This document shows, one piece after another, positions 25,278-36,219 of a stretch of 64,000 bases of DNA (within the stretch, counting starts at the first letter, position 1; each line of letters starts with the position of its first letter). Under the pieces are notes generated by a model, which was given only the letters and a program-made list of their open reading frames with translations, had not been told where the DNA came from and ran no database searches. The translations under genes were made by a program, and so were the position numbers. The stretch comes from Polyodon spathula (taxonomy: Eukaryota; Chordata; Actinopteri; Acipenseriformes; Polyodontidae): the NCBI RefSeq assembly GCF_017654505.1, contig NC_054548.1, positions 23,608,870 to 23,672,869 of the forward strand, in the 5' to 3' direction.

Positions 25278-26254
25278 AGTAAAATTAAGTTTTGTTTTAA
25301 GTAGAATGTAAGAAAAGTATTATTGCTTTCAATTCTTGCTTTGAGTTAATGAACAGTAGGGATGCACCGCATCCAGGATTCGGTTTTGGATTCAGCCCGA
25401 ATACTTACTTTTTGAGCAGGGTTCGGATTCAGACGAATACTTAGGATTCGGTGAACCAAATCCAAATCCTATATCCGCCCAGACGCACATAAATTTCAAT
25501 ACATCCCTCCAATGTGTGCAGTTCTTATTTAAACAAAAGACACAAATCTGGTATTGAACATAACTGCTGTATTTAATAACAAGAACACATTTGATGAACT
25601 CTGTGGCAGCTTTCAATTCCCTAAATTACTGGTGGTGCATGCACTAAACACTTCACACAACTGCTGTGCAAACATACCCCTGTATTCAACAGCACATAAC
25701 TTTGCACTGACCTGCACTGTTTCATTTAACCTTGTGACAGCAGGTAAAGTTTCTATTTATTTAACATTTCTTGCTTCACACAGTCCCACCCAGTCAGAGG
25801 CTCAGAAAGCCAATCCGCTGTTGTATAGATCTGATTGATGGAAATGACTCTCGCAGGCGTGTGTGTGTGCTTTTGGTAACAACTAAGTAAAACAATTCAA
25901 TTAATTCAGCGACAGTTCGCGCGATTCACACTCACTTTACTGAATACATTGCAGTTTATAAAGGTGAGTTACAAAACCTGAATTTCCTTGAAGTGTCCCA
26001 AGATTCTGGAGCCTAGATGGCAACCCTACTCTCAGATCAGGTGACATAGGTTGAAACGGCATTAAATAAAATAGTGGGTTATGGCAAAGATGCAGCTCTC
26101 CTTTCTTCGTTCAGTATTTTGATGTTTCAGTTGTGGGAGGAGGAGGCTAGCAGTAAATTGTGTACGTTTCAAACTGAAATCTTATTCAGGGATATATTTA
26201 CATTCGGTAATAAAAATACTATTAACTAAAAGGTTCAGAATTACAGAATGTGCG

Positions 26255-26682
26255 TGTGGCAGAGCACAGCTCTACCCTCTAGAAATTGGCAGGGATGGGG
26301 TTAAATTCCCCTACCTGCCTGGGTTTATCATGTTCAGGTGGCTGGGGTTGATTAGTTGATTAGCTAAATTAACGATCAATCAACACCCAGCCACCTGACA
26401 TAAAAGGAGGCCTCTGCTTCCCATTAAGAGGAGGGAGTTGAGGAAGCAGGTTGGTGTTTTGTTGGTTGTGATTTTTCAATTTTCTAAATCCAGTGAAGGC
26501 ATCGCCCAGCCTGGAAGTCTTTATTTTTTGTAAGTTTTGCTTTTTGTTTAGGTATTTGTGTTTAAACATCTTTATTTTGCCCTTGTGCACTTTTATTTTT
26601 GTGTTTATATATAATAAAAGTTTTTTTTTTTTTTTAACTGCAGTCTGTCTCTGGACCTCTATCCACTTGCCAGCCGGTCATA
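26255..26682 (+). repeat. 5' LTR of family A
   Basis: It starts TGTGGCAGAG and ends GGTCATA, where the final CA is mutated to TA. The first 80 bases contain a hairpin-forming segment around GGCAGGGATGGGGTTAA (26288 onward). An AATAAAAG signal precedes a T-run near 26612. It has 86 bases (about 26450-26536) absent from the 3' LTR. Confidence 0.85.
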
Positions 26683-26760
26683 TTTGGTGTCAGCAGTGGG
26701 ATATAGCACCTCCAGGAGGCTCGGAGCAGTACTGCAGTGCACGTTTTTTTTTTTTTTTAA

Positions 26761-27066
26761 ATGGGAAAGAAGAGCAGACAGCGGCAAAAGCAGGAAAGGC
26801 GGCAGCTGAAGAAATGTAAGCTGCTGCAGCCACCGTTGGAGGAGCCGCCGTCCCGAGAGCCAGAGAGGGAGGAGCCGCCGTCCCGAGAGCCAGAGAGGGA
26901 GGAGCCGCCGTCCCGAGAGCCAGAGAGGGAGGAGCCGCTGTCCCGAGAGCCAGAGAGGGAGGAGCCGCCGTCCCGAGAGCCAGAGAGGGAGGAGCCACCG
27001 ATTGCGGCCGGTGTACGTTGTACATGGGGGGAGGTGTATGGCAGAGCAGAGCTCTGCCCTTTATAA
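26761..27066 (+). CDS. Short basic/Pro-Glu repeat ORF of family A
   Basis: The 101-residue frame begins with a Lys/Arg/Gln-rich stretch (MGKKSRQRQKQERRQLKK) and then five copies of a 10-residue unit EEPPSREPER. It ends inside the 3' LTR. It occupies the position of Gag, but has no recognisable capsid or zinc knuckle. The five DNA units are nearly identical (one Pro-to-Leu change), so recent array expansion rather than function could keep the frame open. A comparable ORF with a different 10-residue unit lies in the family B element. I do not know its function. Confidence 0.45.
   Translation: MGKKSRQRQKQERRQLKKCKLLQPPLEEPPSREPEREEPPSREPEREEPPSREPEREEPLSREPEREEPPSREPEREEPPIAAGVRCTWGEVYGRAELCPL
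26841..26990 (+). repeat. 30-bp coding minisatellite, five units
   Basis: Five nearly perfect 30-bp units beginning GGAGCCGCCGTCCCGAGAGC, with one T-for-C change in the fourth. The period is a multiple of three, so the frame is kept. The unit is very GC-rich against an AT-rich background. Confidence 0.95.
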
Positions 27067-27377
27067 ATTGGCAGGGATGGGGTTAAATTCCCCTACCTGC
27101 CTGAGTTTATTATGTTCAGGTGGCTGGGGTTGATTAGTTGATTAGCTTAATTAACGATCAATCAGCGCCCAGCCACCTGACATAAAAGGAGGCCTCTGCT
27201 TCCCATTAGGAGGAGGGAGTTGAGGAAGCAGGTTGCTTTTTGTTTAGGTATTTGTGTTTAAACATCTTTATTTTGCCCTTGTGCACTTTTATTTTTGTGT
27301 TTATTTATAATAAAAGTTTTTTTTTTTTTGAACTGCAGTCTGTCTCTGGGCCTCTATCCACTCGCCAGTCTGTCACA
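27035..27377 (+). repeat. 3' LTR of family A
   Basis: It starts TGTATGGCAGAG and ends GTCTGTCACA. It matches the 5' LTR over almost its full length except for an 86-base gap after GAGGAAGCAGGTT and scattered substitutions, indicating either an old insertion or a template switch. Confidence 0.85.
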
Positions 27378-27536
27378 GTGCGTTTCCATTGTAAGTAGCT
27401 GCTAGTCTGTTTTTTTTCCTTCAGTTTTCTTGACAGATTTTGTAGATTCAGTATTAGGTTTGGTATTCGGCCAAATCTTTTGAGATGGGTTTGGTACTCT
27501 GCCAAATCCCCAAAACTTGGATTCGGTGCATCCCTA

Positions 27537-28150
27537 TAGTAATTGTTTGTATGAGATTTGTGCATATTGATGTGGGTTTTACAAAGCAATTATCATTCTG
27601 CGTTTAAGGCTAGAATCTAAATGTAGCTGTCTTAATAGTAGGTAGTTCTTGATAAGTTGTCTGGACACAAAAGTGATTTATCACTCAAAAGTGAGAATTG
27701 CCTTTTGAACCAAAATGATATTAATGAGACTGATTTAAAGATGCTTTGATTATCAAATATTAATGAAAGTAAATATTTGTGTTTCTAACGATACTCCTGT
27801 TAAGACTAACCTTTGTCTTGAATATCTGCCAGCAACGCAGTTGTAACCTTTAAGGGAATCTCCCATAGATTGCTTTGGATCACTAATTTTATATTTTGTT
27901 TATATTTTCTGTACTGTTTAGCTAATTTTTCCTTTCTGTATTACATTAGCTTAGTTGTTGCACCTTTAGTTTTTCTTTTATCTAGTTTTATTCTAATAAA
28001 ACTTCCTAGAAGTGTTGTCTAGTTTGACTGTTATTATATTATTACAACTTAAACTAGTCCAAATACAAATATACTTTGCGCACTACACTATGGTAATCAT
28101 GTTTTTTTTTTAAATGATACTTTTAATTATAATTTTGAATTGTTTGCAGC

Positions 28151-28152
<2 letters not shown>
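27537..28152. other. Unassigned DNA with a polyadenylation-like region
   Basis: No coding content. AATAAAACTTCC near 27996 looks like a polyadenylation signal and could mark the end of whatever element starts upstream of the dispersed repeat at 24952, interrupted by the hAT copy. That link is unproven. Confidence 0.3.

Positions 28153-28190
<38 letters not shown>
28153..28190. repeat. Poly(G) run of 38 bases
   Basis: Uninterrupted G homopolymer on the plus strand. Such a run could form G-quadruplex DNA, but it is also a classic location for sequencing or assembly error. Confidence 0.9.
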
Positions 28191-28191
<1 letters not shown>

Positions 28192-29448
28192 ACAGTAGGA
28201 GGTAAGGAAGCAGTGCAGCTAAAGTGCTGAAAGTTATGTATTATAACACAGCTTATACGTACAATTGTTTAATTCTACTTAATGTACTTTCAGATAAGAT
28301 ATATGGAGCTTTCTTTCATAATATTTACAGAGAGACTAGTTTAATGATAAAACAGCAGCTTTATTAATTACCTGCTTTAGCCAATGTGGAAATGATCAGC
28401 TTTTCTTTTTCATGGAGTTACATCCACCTCAGTCACAAAAAGACAAACCCCACACAGGTCTGAATGATTGAAATCCCATTCTCTTCACACAAGCTGCCTG
28501 CTAGGATGGGAACTCAATTTTGCTATTGAAGGGAAAACAATTACAGTGCAGCGGTAATAAATGAAGTGCATGTGCAGTGGTGTTTGATAGGATGAAAGGA
28601 TACAAAAATGATTTATAAAATGAAATACTTATAATAACAGAAATGTTCAAAAATGACAAAAACGTTAGTGAATTCCCATTTATCGTTCAGATGCACCTTG
28701 TTCATGACTGATTGCTAGAAAGCACTTGTGTCTATGGAGGAACAAAAGTTCACAGCAGTGTTCTGAGCTCCTGTGCTCTCAGTAGTCTTAATACTGTACA
28801 TTGTAGATAATTCCAGTCTTTTATACCAAAGACCTTTCATGGACACTGAGGATTATAAATATTTCAAACATACCATTTTCATTTACCCCCATCTAGTGGT
28901 TACACTTTACTAGCATGTGCTTATTAGGCTGAGCCAGCAAGTATAAGGCACGCCAGGCGAGCTGAACACAATGAAATATAACTTCCATTGTACACTGGTC
29001 AATTAACCTTCTTACTTCCCTTCTCTACTAGTGTTGCATGCATCCACAACAATAGTGAAATGCCTATAACTTTCCCCTAGGAAATGAAAGCAGAAATGAT
29101 TAACTAAGAATTTCTATGAAGATAATCCTCATGTAACAACAAAAGTGCACTTGTTTACTCATTAATGCATGCTTCATTTTGTATTTGTATGGTACTATGT
29201 AATATTGCACAACTTCTAATTACTGTTTAAGGAAACTTTAAACAGCAATGAACTCTCTCCTGTAGGTATATGGTAACACTGTGATGAGTAATTTAAAGAC
29301 ATATGCAAATGCAACCTGACTGTTTTGGATTAGCAGATGATGCATAGTTTCATTGTCAGTTACTGCTGCGTAATGCAAAGGTGCTGCTGGCATGCTTTCC
29401 AGATTGTTTCTTACAAATTCATCAATCAAAATTCTTGCTCAGTCAGAG

Positions 29449-29480
<32 letters not shown>

Positions 29481-30169
29481 TCTCTCTCAAACTAGGGCAC
29501 TTTACAACTTCTTGAATCCTACAGTACTTTCTTTCTAATCTAATGGAAACCATAGCAACACATTCAACATTGTGGGAAAAATATAGTTTAAAGGCTAAGA
29601 TGAAACATGGTGTTTATTTACTGTTAAAGGGACATTATTTTAACTTAAAAAAAGAAGTGCAGAGTTATTATTAGGGGAGCCTCCCCTGTATATGCATTTA
29701 TGTGCTCTTTTTTATCAGTCTCGTCACTATGGAAACACGTTGTTTTTGTCTAAAGAATTTTTGCTTTTTATTAAAAGACTATCAGGTCTTGAGAGTCGAT
29801 CCCACAATTTTTAGGATTGTGTAACAAATTACATAATTTAAGGAACTATGGATTTAAAGAGCCACACGTTTTGCCTAAGCGCAGGGTAAGATCTATTCGA
29901 GAAGTCAGGTAAACATTTAAAAAAAAAAACAAGGAGGCTGTGAACACCTTCATCAGTATGCTCTAGAAGCGAGAGCGCATCACCAGGAGCGGAACTCACT
30001 TCTGTTTACATATGTGAGCCTAGAGCATACTGTCGACAAGATTCCCTTCTGCTGATGTGGGCTATAACAGATGACACCAATTTAAGATACTGTAGTTCTG
30101 TCAAAATACTGACCAACACTCTGTACATGCACTGCTCTGTCATCTTTGATTGCTCAAGACAACGGCGAT
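28191..30169. other. Unassigned DNA with a CT microsatellite
   Basis: No gene recognised. It holds the (CT)n at 29449-29488 and otherwise only chance open frames. Confidence 0.4.
29449..29488. repeat. (CT)n microsatellite
   Basis: About 40 bases of CT with one G interruption. Confidence 0.95.
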
Positions 30170-31812
30170 TAGGGTGACCAGATAGCAAGAGTGAAAAATC
30201 GGTCCACTTTCAGTTGGTGAGGGGAGGAAAGAAACTTTGTGAACTACTGCACAACACAAGAGAAGCAAACTACGTATCTTTCTTTTGTAAATAGGCTTTT
30301 TTTTATTCTTTCGCCTTCCTGTGTGCATTGCACTTAGGCAAAAACAAAAACTACGAGAAATATATTAAAAATACCCCAAAGCGTTTGACTTTCTTGTTTA
30401 TTGTTCAGATGACAACAATGTTTTAATCAGCCTATCAGTACGTCTGTCCTGGCTTTTCTGTGACCTGTACTGTGCATTAGGGGGTGGCAGTGCTGCATTG
30501 TTTTGATTTAGGTTGCTAAAATCTAGTTTTCAGCATTAGATGTAAAATACCAAAAATGGACGACAAAGTAAAACAAGTAAAGTATATTTTGGCTGAGGAT
30601 CCTGTCGAGACATGCAGTAATTGTTTTGCTTATCTTCTAATGTGACTTAAAGAAAATATAACTGATCGCAAGTACTTCAGAATAACACATTAAACAAAAG
30701 GCTACTACTGACGCTGCTGAACAGAAGGTAAAACAAACAACAGCTTTCAGAAAACAAACTGGAAAGTCATTGCAGACAAAAAAAGTATTCCTGTGTTGGT
30801 TGTACCCAAGTTAAATCAACACTACAGTTACAATCAAGCACAGCTACCTAGGTTCAAACAACCTTCTGTTTACTTTTTAAACGGGGTTAGAATTTTAGAC
30901 CCGAATAGGCCCGTTTTCTTTGTTTTGACTCAGTACTGATAAAATAAATTCCTGGATGGGACAAATAACATGACAATGAACGTGCTGCATACATGGATTT
31001 TATTAAAGAATGCCAGATACCCCTGGGTAACCGAGTTTTGAGACTGTTTCTAATTGATGTCTACATCTATATAACTTGGCAAAGCTTTGTCTTACACTTC
31101 CAACCAATTCAGTGGATGCAGGCGTGCCGTCTCAATGTATGGGCAAATCCACACCAGAATGTAGGCAGCAACTGCTGGGGGATGTTGCACGCTTCCTTTT
31201 AACAAATGACAGCACTCTGTTTTAGTAAGGAAGCAAGTACCGCTATTTTTAGGCTTTTATAATGCTTTGAAATATTAGGTGTATTTAATGTTTAAACAGG
31301 TCCGCGAAATGCCTGTGAAATCCGAATTATAACCCTAATCCTAATTTCATGACTTCACCATGAGCATATGATTGAATCCATTTTTTTCCCCACTGAGTTC
31401 GGTAATAGTCTTTTTTGCATTTTAGTGACAGGCTCGTCAACACCACCAGCCATCATGACACTTCGCTAGTAAAACCAGACGCACAGACGCACGCACCAAG
31501 AAAAACACATGATGCATATCACATCCTATGAGTGCAGGTTAAAGTGATTGGATAGCCGCATAGATGCAATGCAAACAACTCACTCAAATAACATGCCCCA
31601 GAACCAGTGGAGTATGCTGTTGCACCACGAAACAGTACAGCAGTGACATATACGAAATTTCTTAACGAGAATTTTTTTTTCACATTTTACATCTGGGTTT
31701 TCAATGCTTACTCTAAAATTCGGGATAAATGGCGTCCCGGCAGTACCCCGATTGGGACAAAGCCCCTAATATCGGGAAGATCCCAATTTTATCGGGACCT
31801 CTGGTCACCCTA
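30170..31812. mobile_element. 1.64-kb TIR element, TAGGGTGACCAGA ends
   Basis: The left end TAGGGTGACCAGA and right end TCTGGTCACCCTA are perfect 13-base inverted repeats. The flanks ACGGCGAT (30162-30169) and ATACCGAT (31813-31820) agree at five of eight positions, consistent with an aged 8-bp duplication and so with hAT. The right subterminal region (31720-31800) carries repeated ATCGGGA motifs in both orientations, as transposase-binding arrays often do. No transposase frame is seen, so it is non-autonomous or heavily decayed. Confidence 0.72.
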
Positions 31813-32085
31813 ATACCGATGTCACTCATGTCAGATTCACTGTGTTTATTGATAGCTGATCACTACAACGTTCGACAACAGATAGCAAAAAATCCATAAT
31901 GCATTCATTCACGGCTTCTGAAGACTGCAAAGCTTCTTGTATACAGCATGATTGACATCTGACCTGGTTTTCTCTCGAAGTGGTTAGCTTTTGTACAAGC
32001 AATAACCACAGGGGAAATAATAGTACATGTATAATGTACATAGAGATACAACTAAGTTAATAGATTAAAACCTGTCTAATGCGAC

Positions 32086-32802
32086 TGTTGAAGGGTGGTG
32101 GGTAATTCACTGGCACAGGAGACAGACAGGTGGACTTGACAACACCACACAGGTACCCAGTTTTATTTTCAGAGGTTTCTTTAGCCCACAGAGGGCGCTG
32201 TTGGTCTGTGCTTGCTTACCAACTATGGTAAACAGAACTGCGGGAATACCAAGCGATGGTAAAACAGTTCAGGGTGCAGACGCACTAGCAGGTGCTTCAA
32301 ACAATAATTCAAAAATAGAACGCACAAAGAAAAAGGGAACATAAAACAGTAATAAAACTACAAAGAAAAGGTGCTGCACTTGGCAGCGATATCCCGGTCG
32401 CCACTACCAGTACAACCCGAATCACCGACCTACGCTACTGGCTCACTATCCTGCGCTATACAGTATTCCGGGGTCTGCCCAAGGGTTCCCCGCTGTCACT
32501 GTCTCACTGTTTAAGAGGCTTCTTCCTCCGCGCTGGTTCTGGATCCCAACCAGTGCTTCCGCACATTCAGCGCGTCTAAAAGGGCAGACCTGAGGAAACA
32601 GTAGAGCATTATCTTATAGGGCTACCAATCTCCCCAAGACTTGCCTCCCACCCATTCAGAGAGAGGGAAATTCCACACACCCCCTTTCCCACCTCCCTGT
32701 GTCACTGCCATGACTCACTGGCGGTTGTTGGACGACTGCTGCCCTCTTACTGCAGCACTGTGAACACGCTAGCAGAGTCAGCACAGACCTCCCCCTGCTA
32801 CA
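32086..32802 (-). mobile_element. Solo LTR, 717 bp, minus orientation
   Basis: In minus orientation it begins TGTAGCAGGGGGAGG and ends CACCCTTCAACA, so it has TG...CA ends. Flanking GCGAC (32081-32085) and GAGAC (32803-32807) match at four of five positions. In the minus direction a CCCTATAAGAT box (about 32612-32622) comes first and AATAAA (about 32165) later, the order expected of an LTR. There is no partner LTR or internal domain. Confidence 0.7.
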
Positions 32803-34089
32803 GAGACATAACCTGGGGCCAAAATATTTCACTGTATTAGACAATAAAAATGTATAGATATATAGGGGTTTACTTTTCAAATTTCTCATAAAAATTTGAA
32901 TTTCTCTGCTGTACAGTACTGAATAAATCTTCCATTATAAAAAATAATGTAGAAACTGAAACAGTAACAAAGAACATCTTGATAAGATGAACTTATTGCT
33001 ATACTGAGTGTAGTCTAGTTCAATACTTCAACGTTAAGCGGTTTTCTTTTGGCATTCTGATTTTCTCTGGGCTTTTCAAGTTGAAGGCTGGTGTTGGTAA
33101 ATGTTCTACTTCTTCTTGGCAGTGTATTGTCTGATTTTTGGATTTTATTATTGTAAATAATGAAAATGTCCCACAACTTGATACTGGTCTTCACTGGTGA
33201 ATTTACATTTATTTCACCTGGGAAGGAATCATTCCCTGGTTTTGAAGGACATTTTAACAGGGATTTGGTTGAATTACTGTACACTTGCCAGTATGCAGAA
33301 GGGCTCGATTTAACTTGTTCTATTGTAGAAAAGCACTGCTCTATAAAACAGCATTGCCTGTACTCAGACTGAGTTTAAGTAATGTGTGGCATCTAAGAAA
33401 AGAATATATGTTAAGGGAATAAGAGGCTATCAATTGTTTTGAAGACAAAATCCAACTTAGTTTCCTCCAGGTGTCTTTAAGCTCATCAAGGATAAGACGA
33501 GGTGAGTTGAGGGATCTTTATGCAATCAGGGCATTCAGGAATAGCCCATATCTTTCTAAAGATCTTGACATCTAAAGAATGGTGGTACAAGACGATGTAT
33601 GCAATGATTGCACAGGGAGAACCAGAGGCTTGGTGTAAAGACAGAACACCTGTACAGAGTTTAGCCCAACAGAGACTCTAATGAAGATTGATGGAGGTAC
33701 TCAACTGAATGTCCCCAGTTGGAATGGCACAAAACCTTTTCAGCCAAGGTTGTTTAAATTGAGCTTGACAAATAGCTGTGCCTTCAATGGACTTTAAAAT
33801 GTGGGGTTGCATGGTTATAAGCATCATTTTCTAGCTTCCTAGCTTGTTCAGTTTTTTTTTTCTTGCTTTGTTTTTTAAGGAACAGTTTTTGTTTTTGTTT
33901 TTTTATCTAGCCAAAACATTGTTCTGACATCTACCCAGAGGAGTATTAAAATTAGGATTTAAGGTTTTTTCTGCTGCAGTGGATAAACAGGAGGGTGGAG
34001 CTTAAGGTAAAATCTTGGAATCTCTTTGGCAAGAACCTTTAGTAAAATTTGGCAAAAAAAATAAAATATGATCGAAATTTTAAGCTTTA

Positions 34090-34091
<2 letters not shown>
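32803..34091. other. Unassigned DNA with weak coding-like traces
   Basis: An 89-residue minus-strand frame (33015-33284) and plus-strand traces near 33550-33780 look less random than their surroundings, but I cannot place them in any family and they contain many stops. They may be remnants of an old processed copy or transposase. Confidence 0.3.

Positions 34092-34168
<77 letters not shown>
34092..34168. repeat. (TA)n microsatellite
   Basis: About 77 bases of perfect alternating AT. Confidence 0.97.
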
Positions 34169-34173
<5 letters not shown>

Positions 34174-34270
34174 CATTGTCTTACAGTATACAGTTATTTG
34201 TCATACATTAATACATACATAAAATAAATATATTAGTGGCAGGACAGAGCCCTGAATGTAAATAAAGTGT

Positions 34271-34652
34271 TGAGGTTATGTGTTATGGTTGGCAGAGATG
34301 GGGTTAATTCCTATCCCTGCCAAATGCATGTGAAAATGTGTTTTTTTGTGGCTGTTTTTTTATTCATTTAATTAAGTTCACTTGCCTGTAATTAGCAGGC
34401 AGGTATTTAAGCAGCTCAAAGTGTGTTTTGTGGGGCCGGATGGCCTGACAAGGTATTTGTTTTGATACCAGCAAACAGCTTTGCTATATAGGTAACAAAA
34501 AAAAAAACACCTTGAAAAGTGTATTTAGTACTCCTGGGTTTTAAGTTAAGTTTTTGTTTTGTTTTTGTGAAAATAAATATACAGGCACCATCCTGTTAAA
34601 ACCAACCTGTGCTTGTGGAGTGCTGTTTAATTACACTGAAAAAGATCCTGCA
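34271..34652 (+). mobile_element. Solo LTR, 382 bp, related to the miniature families
   Basis: It begins TGAGGTTATGTG and ends GATCCTGCA. Flanking AGTGT (34266-34270) and AGTGG (34653-34657) match at four of five positions. Near its start is GGCAGAGATGGGGTTAATTC with a complementary ATCCCTGCC downstream, the same hairpin as in families A and B. A GTATTTAAGC TATA-like box lies near 34402 and AAATAAATA near 34571. I see no second LTR. Confidence 0.65.
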
Positions 34653-36171
34653 AGTGGTAAACTAACCCTGGTTTATTAAGTCATGTATAAAGACTTTAAG
34701 TTATCTGTAGAATAACAATTGTTTAAAAAAATAAATAACATGTACTCGGTGTTGCTCTATGAAGCTGCATTGTAATTCATATCTATATGCACAGATTAAC
34801 AGCATGCTATGAAGTGAAATGCCTCCAAAATCTGTGTACTTGCAGAGCCTGCTGTGTGGCCATTGATCATGCACCATAAACAATTGTCATACTGCAGCAG
34901 TAACAAGCCTAGATTCTTGCGACATGTTTGAGAGGACAGAATTATGAATGCTGTTGAGGCACCCATGTGTGAAAGACACCATAGACCAGCAATGTAAATG
35001 GAAATGCACTTCTCAAACTTGTGAGAGACAAAGATAAGTTCCTCCTGTGTGCTTGCATAGTGACAGTCAAATTTACACACTCAGAATGTAGACATGCCGA
35101 TTTGGGGGAAGAACAATTGAATTGAATTGGAAGATAGCAAAACTTGAATTGGTAATTTTGCTTGAGGCCACACCACTGCTCTGGTAACACTCCTCTGGCT
35201 CAAAATCTCAATGACTTAAGAACAAGCAATCAGTGCATTCTCAGAACCAACAGATGAAGGGAAGTGCTCGCTAATGGTTTTTCACATTGACAAAACAGGG
35301 TTGTTTCTGAATATAGCTCTTCAAATACAGTATAACCCTAAAACATAACATCAAACAAGCTACATAAAAAAGCAAGACAGCCTTTTAAACATCACTGTTC
35401 TTGATTGTCTTACATGAGTTGCTGTAAATCTACCATTAAAAACAACAAGAAAACATGGCAAATTCAAAACTAGATGTTCTTTCAAACTATTTTAAGAATA
35501 AGCATTACTGAAAGAAGTAGCCTATGAAATTGTTAAAGCAGATTACACATATGTTAAAACTGGATAAAAAAAATCATGTTGTGCTGTCATGCAATGTTTA
35601 AGCAAAGAATCATATAAATATCTTCAACTGGCAGTACATTTATAAATGTAACCTGAAACCTCAGGACACGGGAGAAAATGAAGAGCTTTTTAAATTAAAA
35701 AACGCCCAGCTTGTAAAGAATACAGAACATAAGTGTGAATAGCTTCTATAAACTGTCTTGGTTGCAGAGAGCTTTGACATGCTGGAAAGAAAGCACAAGG
35801 TTGTCAGTTACTAGAAAACAATTTCCCTCATACTGAGAAGCAGACTTACTGCTGAGCACCTGACAGAGACAAACTGGCTTTAAAAAGACTGCATAATGTG
35901 GGTTACATAGAAAATAATATTAAAATGTACCTTATGATCAATGGCAAAAAAAAAAAAAATGTCACTTTTAAATGGATGCAGAAGTTGAGGTGTGGGATGC
36001 CAGAGTTGATATTGTGGCATATTTACTTGTTTAATATGCAATTGGCATGAGTTCTTTCCTTTTATATATAGGTAATTTCATATAAGCTTTTGACCATCTA
36101 ATTTGTCAACTGTCCGCATAAATAACTGAAATAGGAAAGGAATCGGTTTAGTATTGTAATAGAATTTAAAG

Positions 36172-36219
<48 letters not shown>

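Larger units (their letters stand above)
26255..27377 (+). mobile_element. Miniature LTR retrotransposon (TRIM-like), family A
   Basis: LTRs lie at 26255-26682 and 27035-27377. GTGCG at 26250-26254 and at 27378-27382 is a perfect 5-bp duplication, and the split hAT sequence is continuous across it. A primer-binding site starts right after the 5' LTR: TGGTGTCAGCAGTGGGAT (26685-26702), complementary to a vertebrate tRNA-Leu 3' end apart from one base as I remember that tRNA. A polypurine tract (GGGGGGAGG) sits at 27026-27034. The internal region is only about 350 bp and holds one short ORF, with no protease, RT, RNase H or integrase, so mobilisation must have been in trans. Confidence 0.88.
25357..27536 (-). 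mobile_element. hAT-like non-autonomous element, copy 2, with nested LTR retrotransposon
   Basis: The left end is TAGGGATGCACCGCATCC and the right end, inverted, is TAGGGATGCACCGAATCC. Subterminal regions are rich in short ATTCGG/CCGAAT repeats. Sequence outside the nested insertion aligns in reverse to 7130-7987, so the two are copies of one family in opposite orientation. No transposase frame. A target duplication was not convincing at either end, so the hAT assignment relies on terminus type. The LTR element at 26255-27377 interrupts it and accounts for about half of its length. Confidence 0.75.

Noticed and set aside
26690..27025. 111-residue minus-strand frame of Ala/Pro/Leu repeats
   Set aside because: Reverse-strand reading of the family A minisatellite.
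28153..28190. CRISPR-like or telomeric array
   Set aside because: The window has no spaced direct repeats with unique spacers and no TTAGGG arrays; homopolymers and microsatellites explain the simple repeats.
33015..33284. 89-residue minus-strand frame that reads like ordinary protein
   Set aside because: No recognised domain and no neighbouring exon; kept only as a weak trace in the unassigned block.
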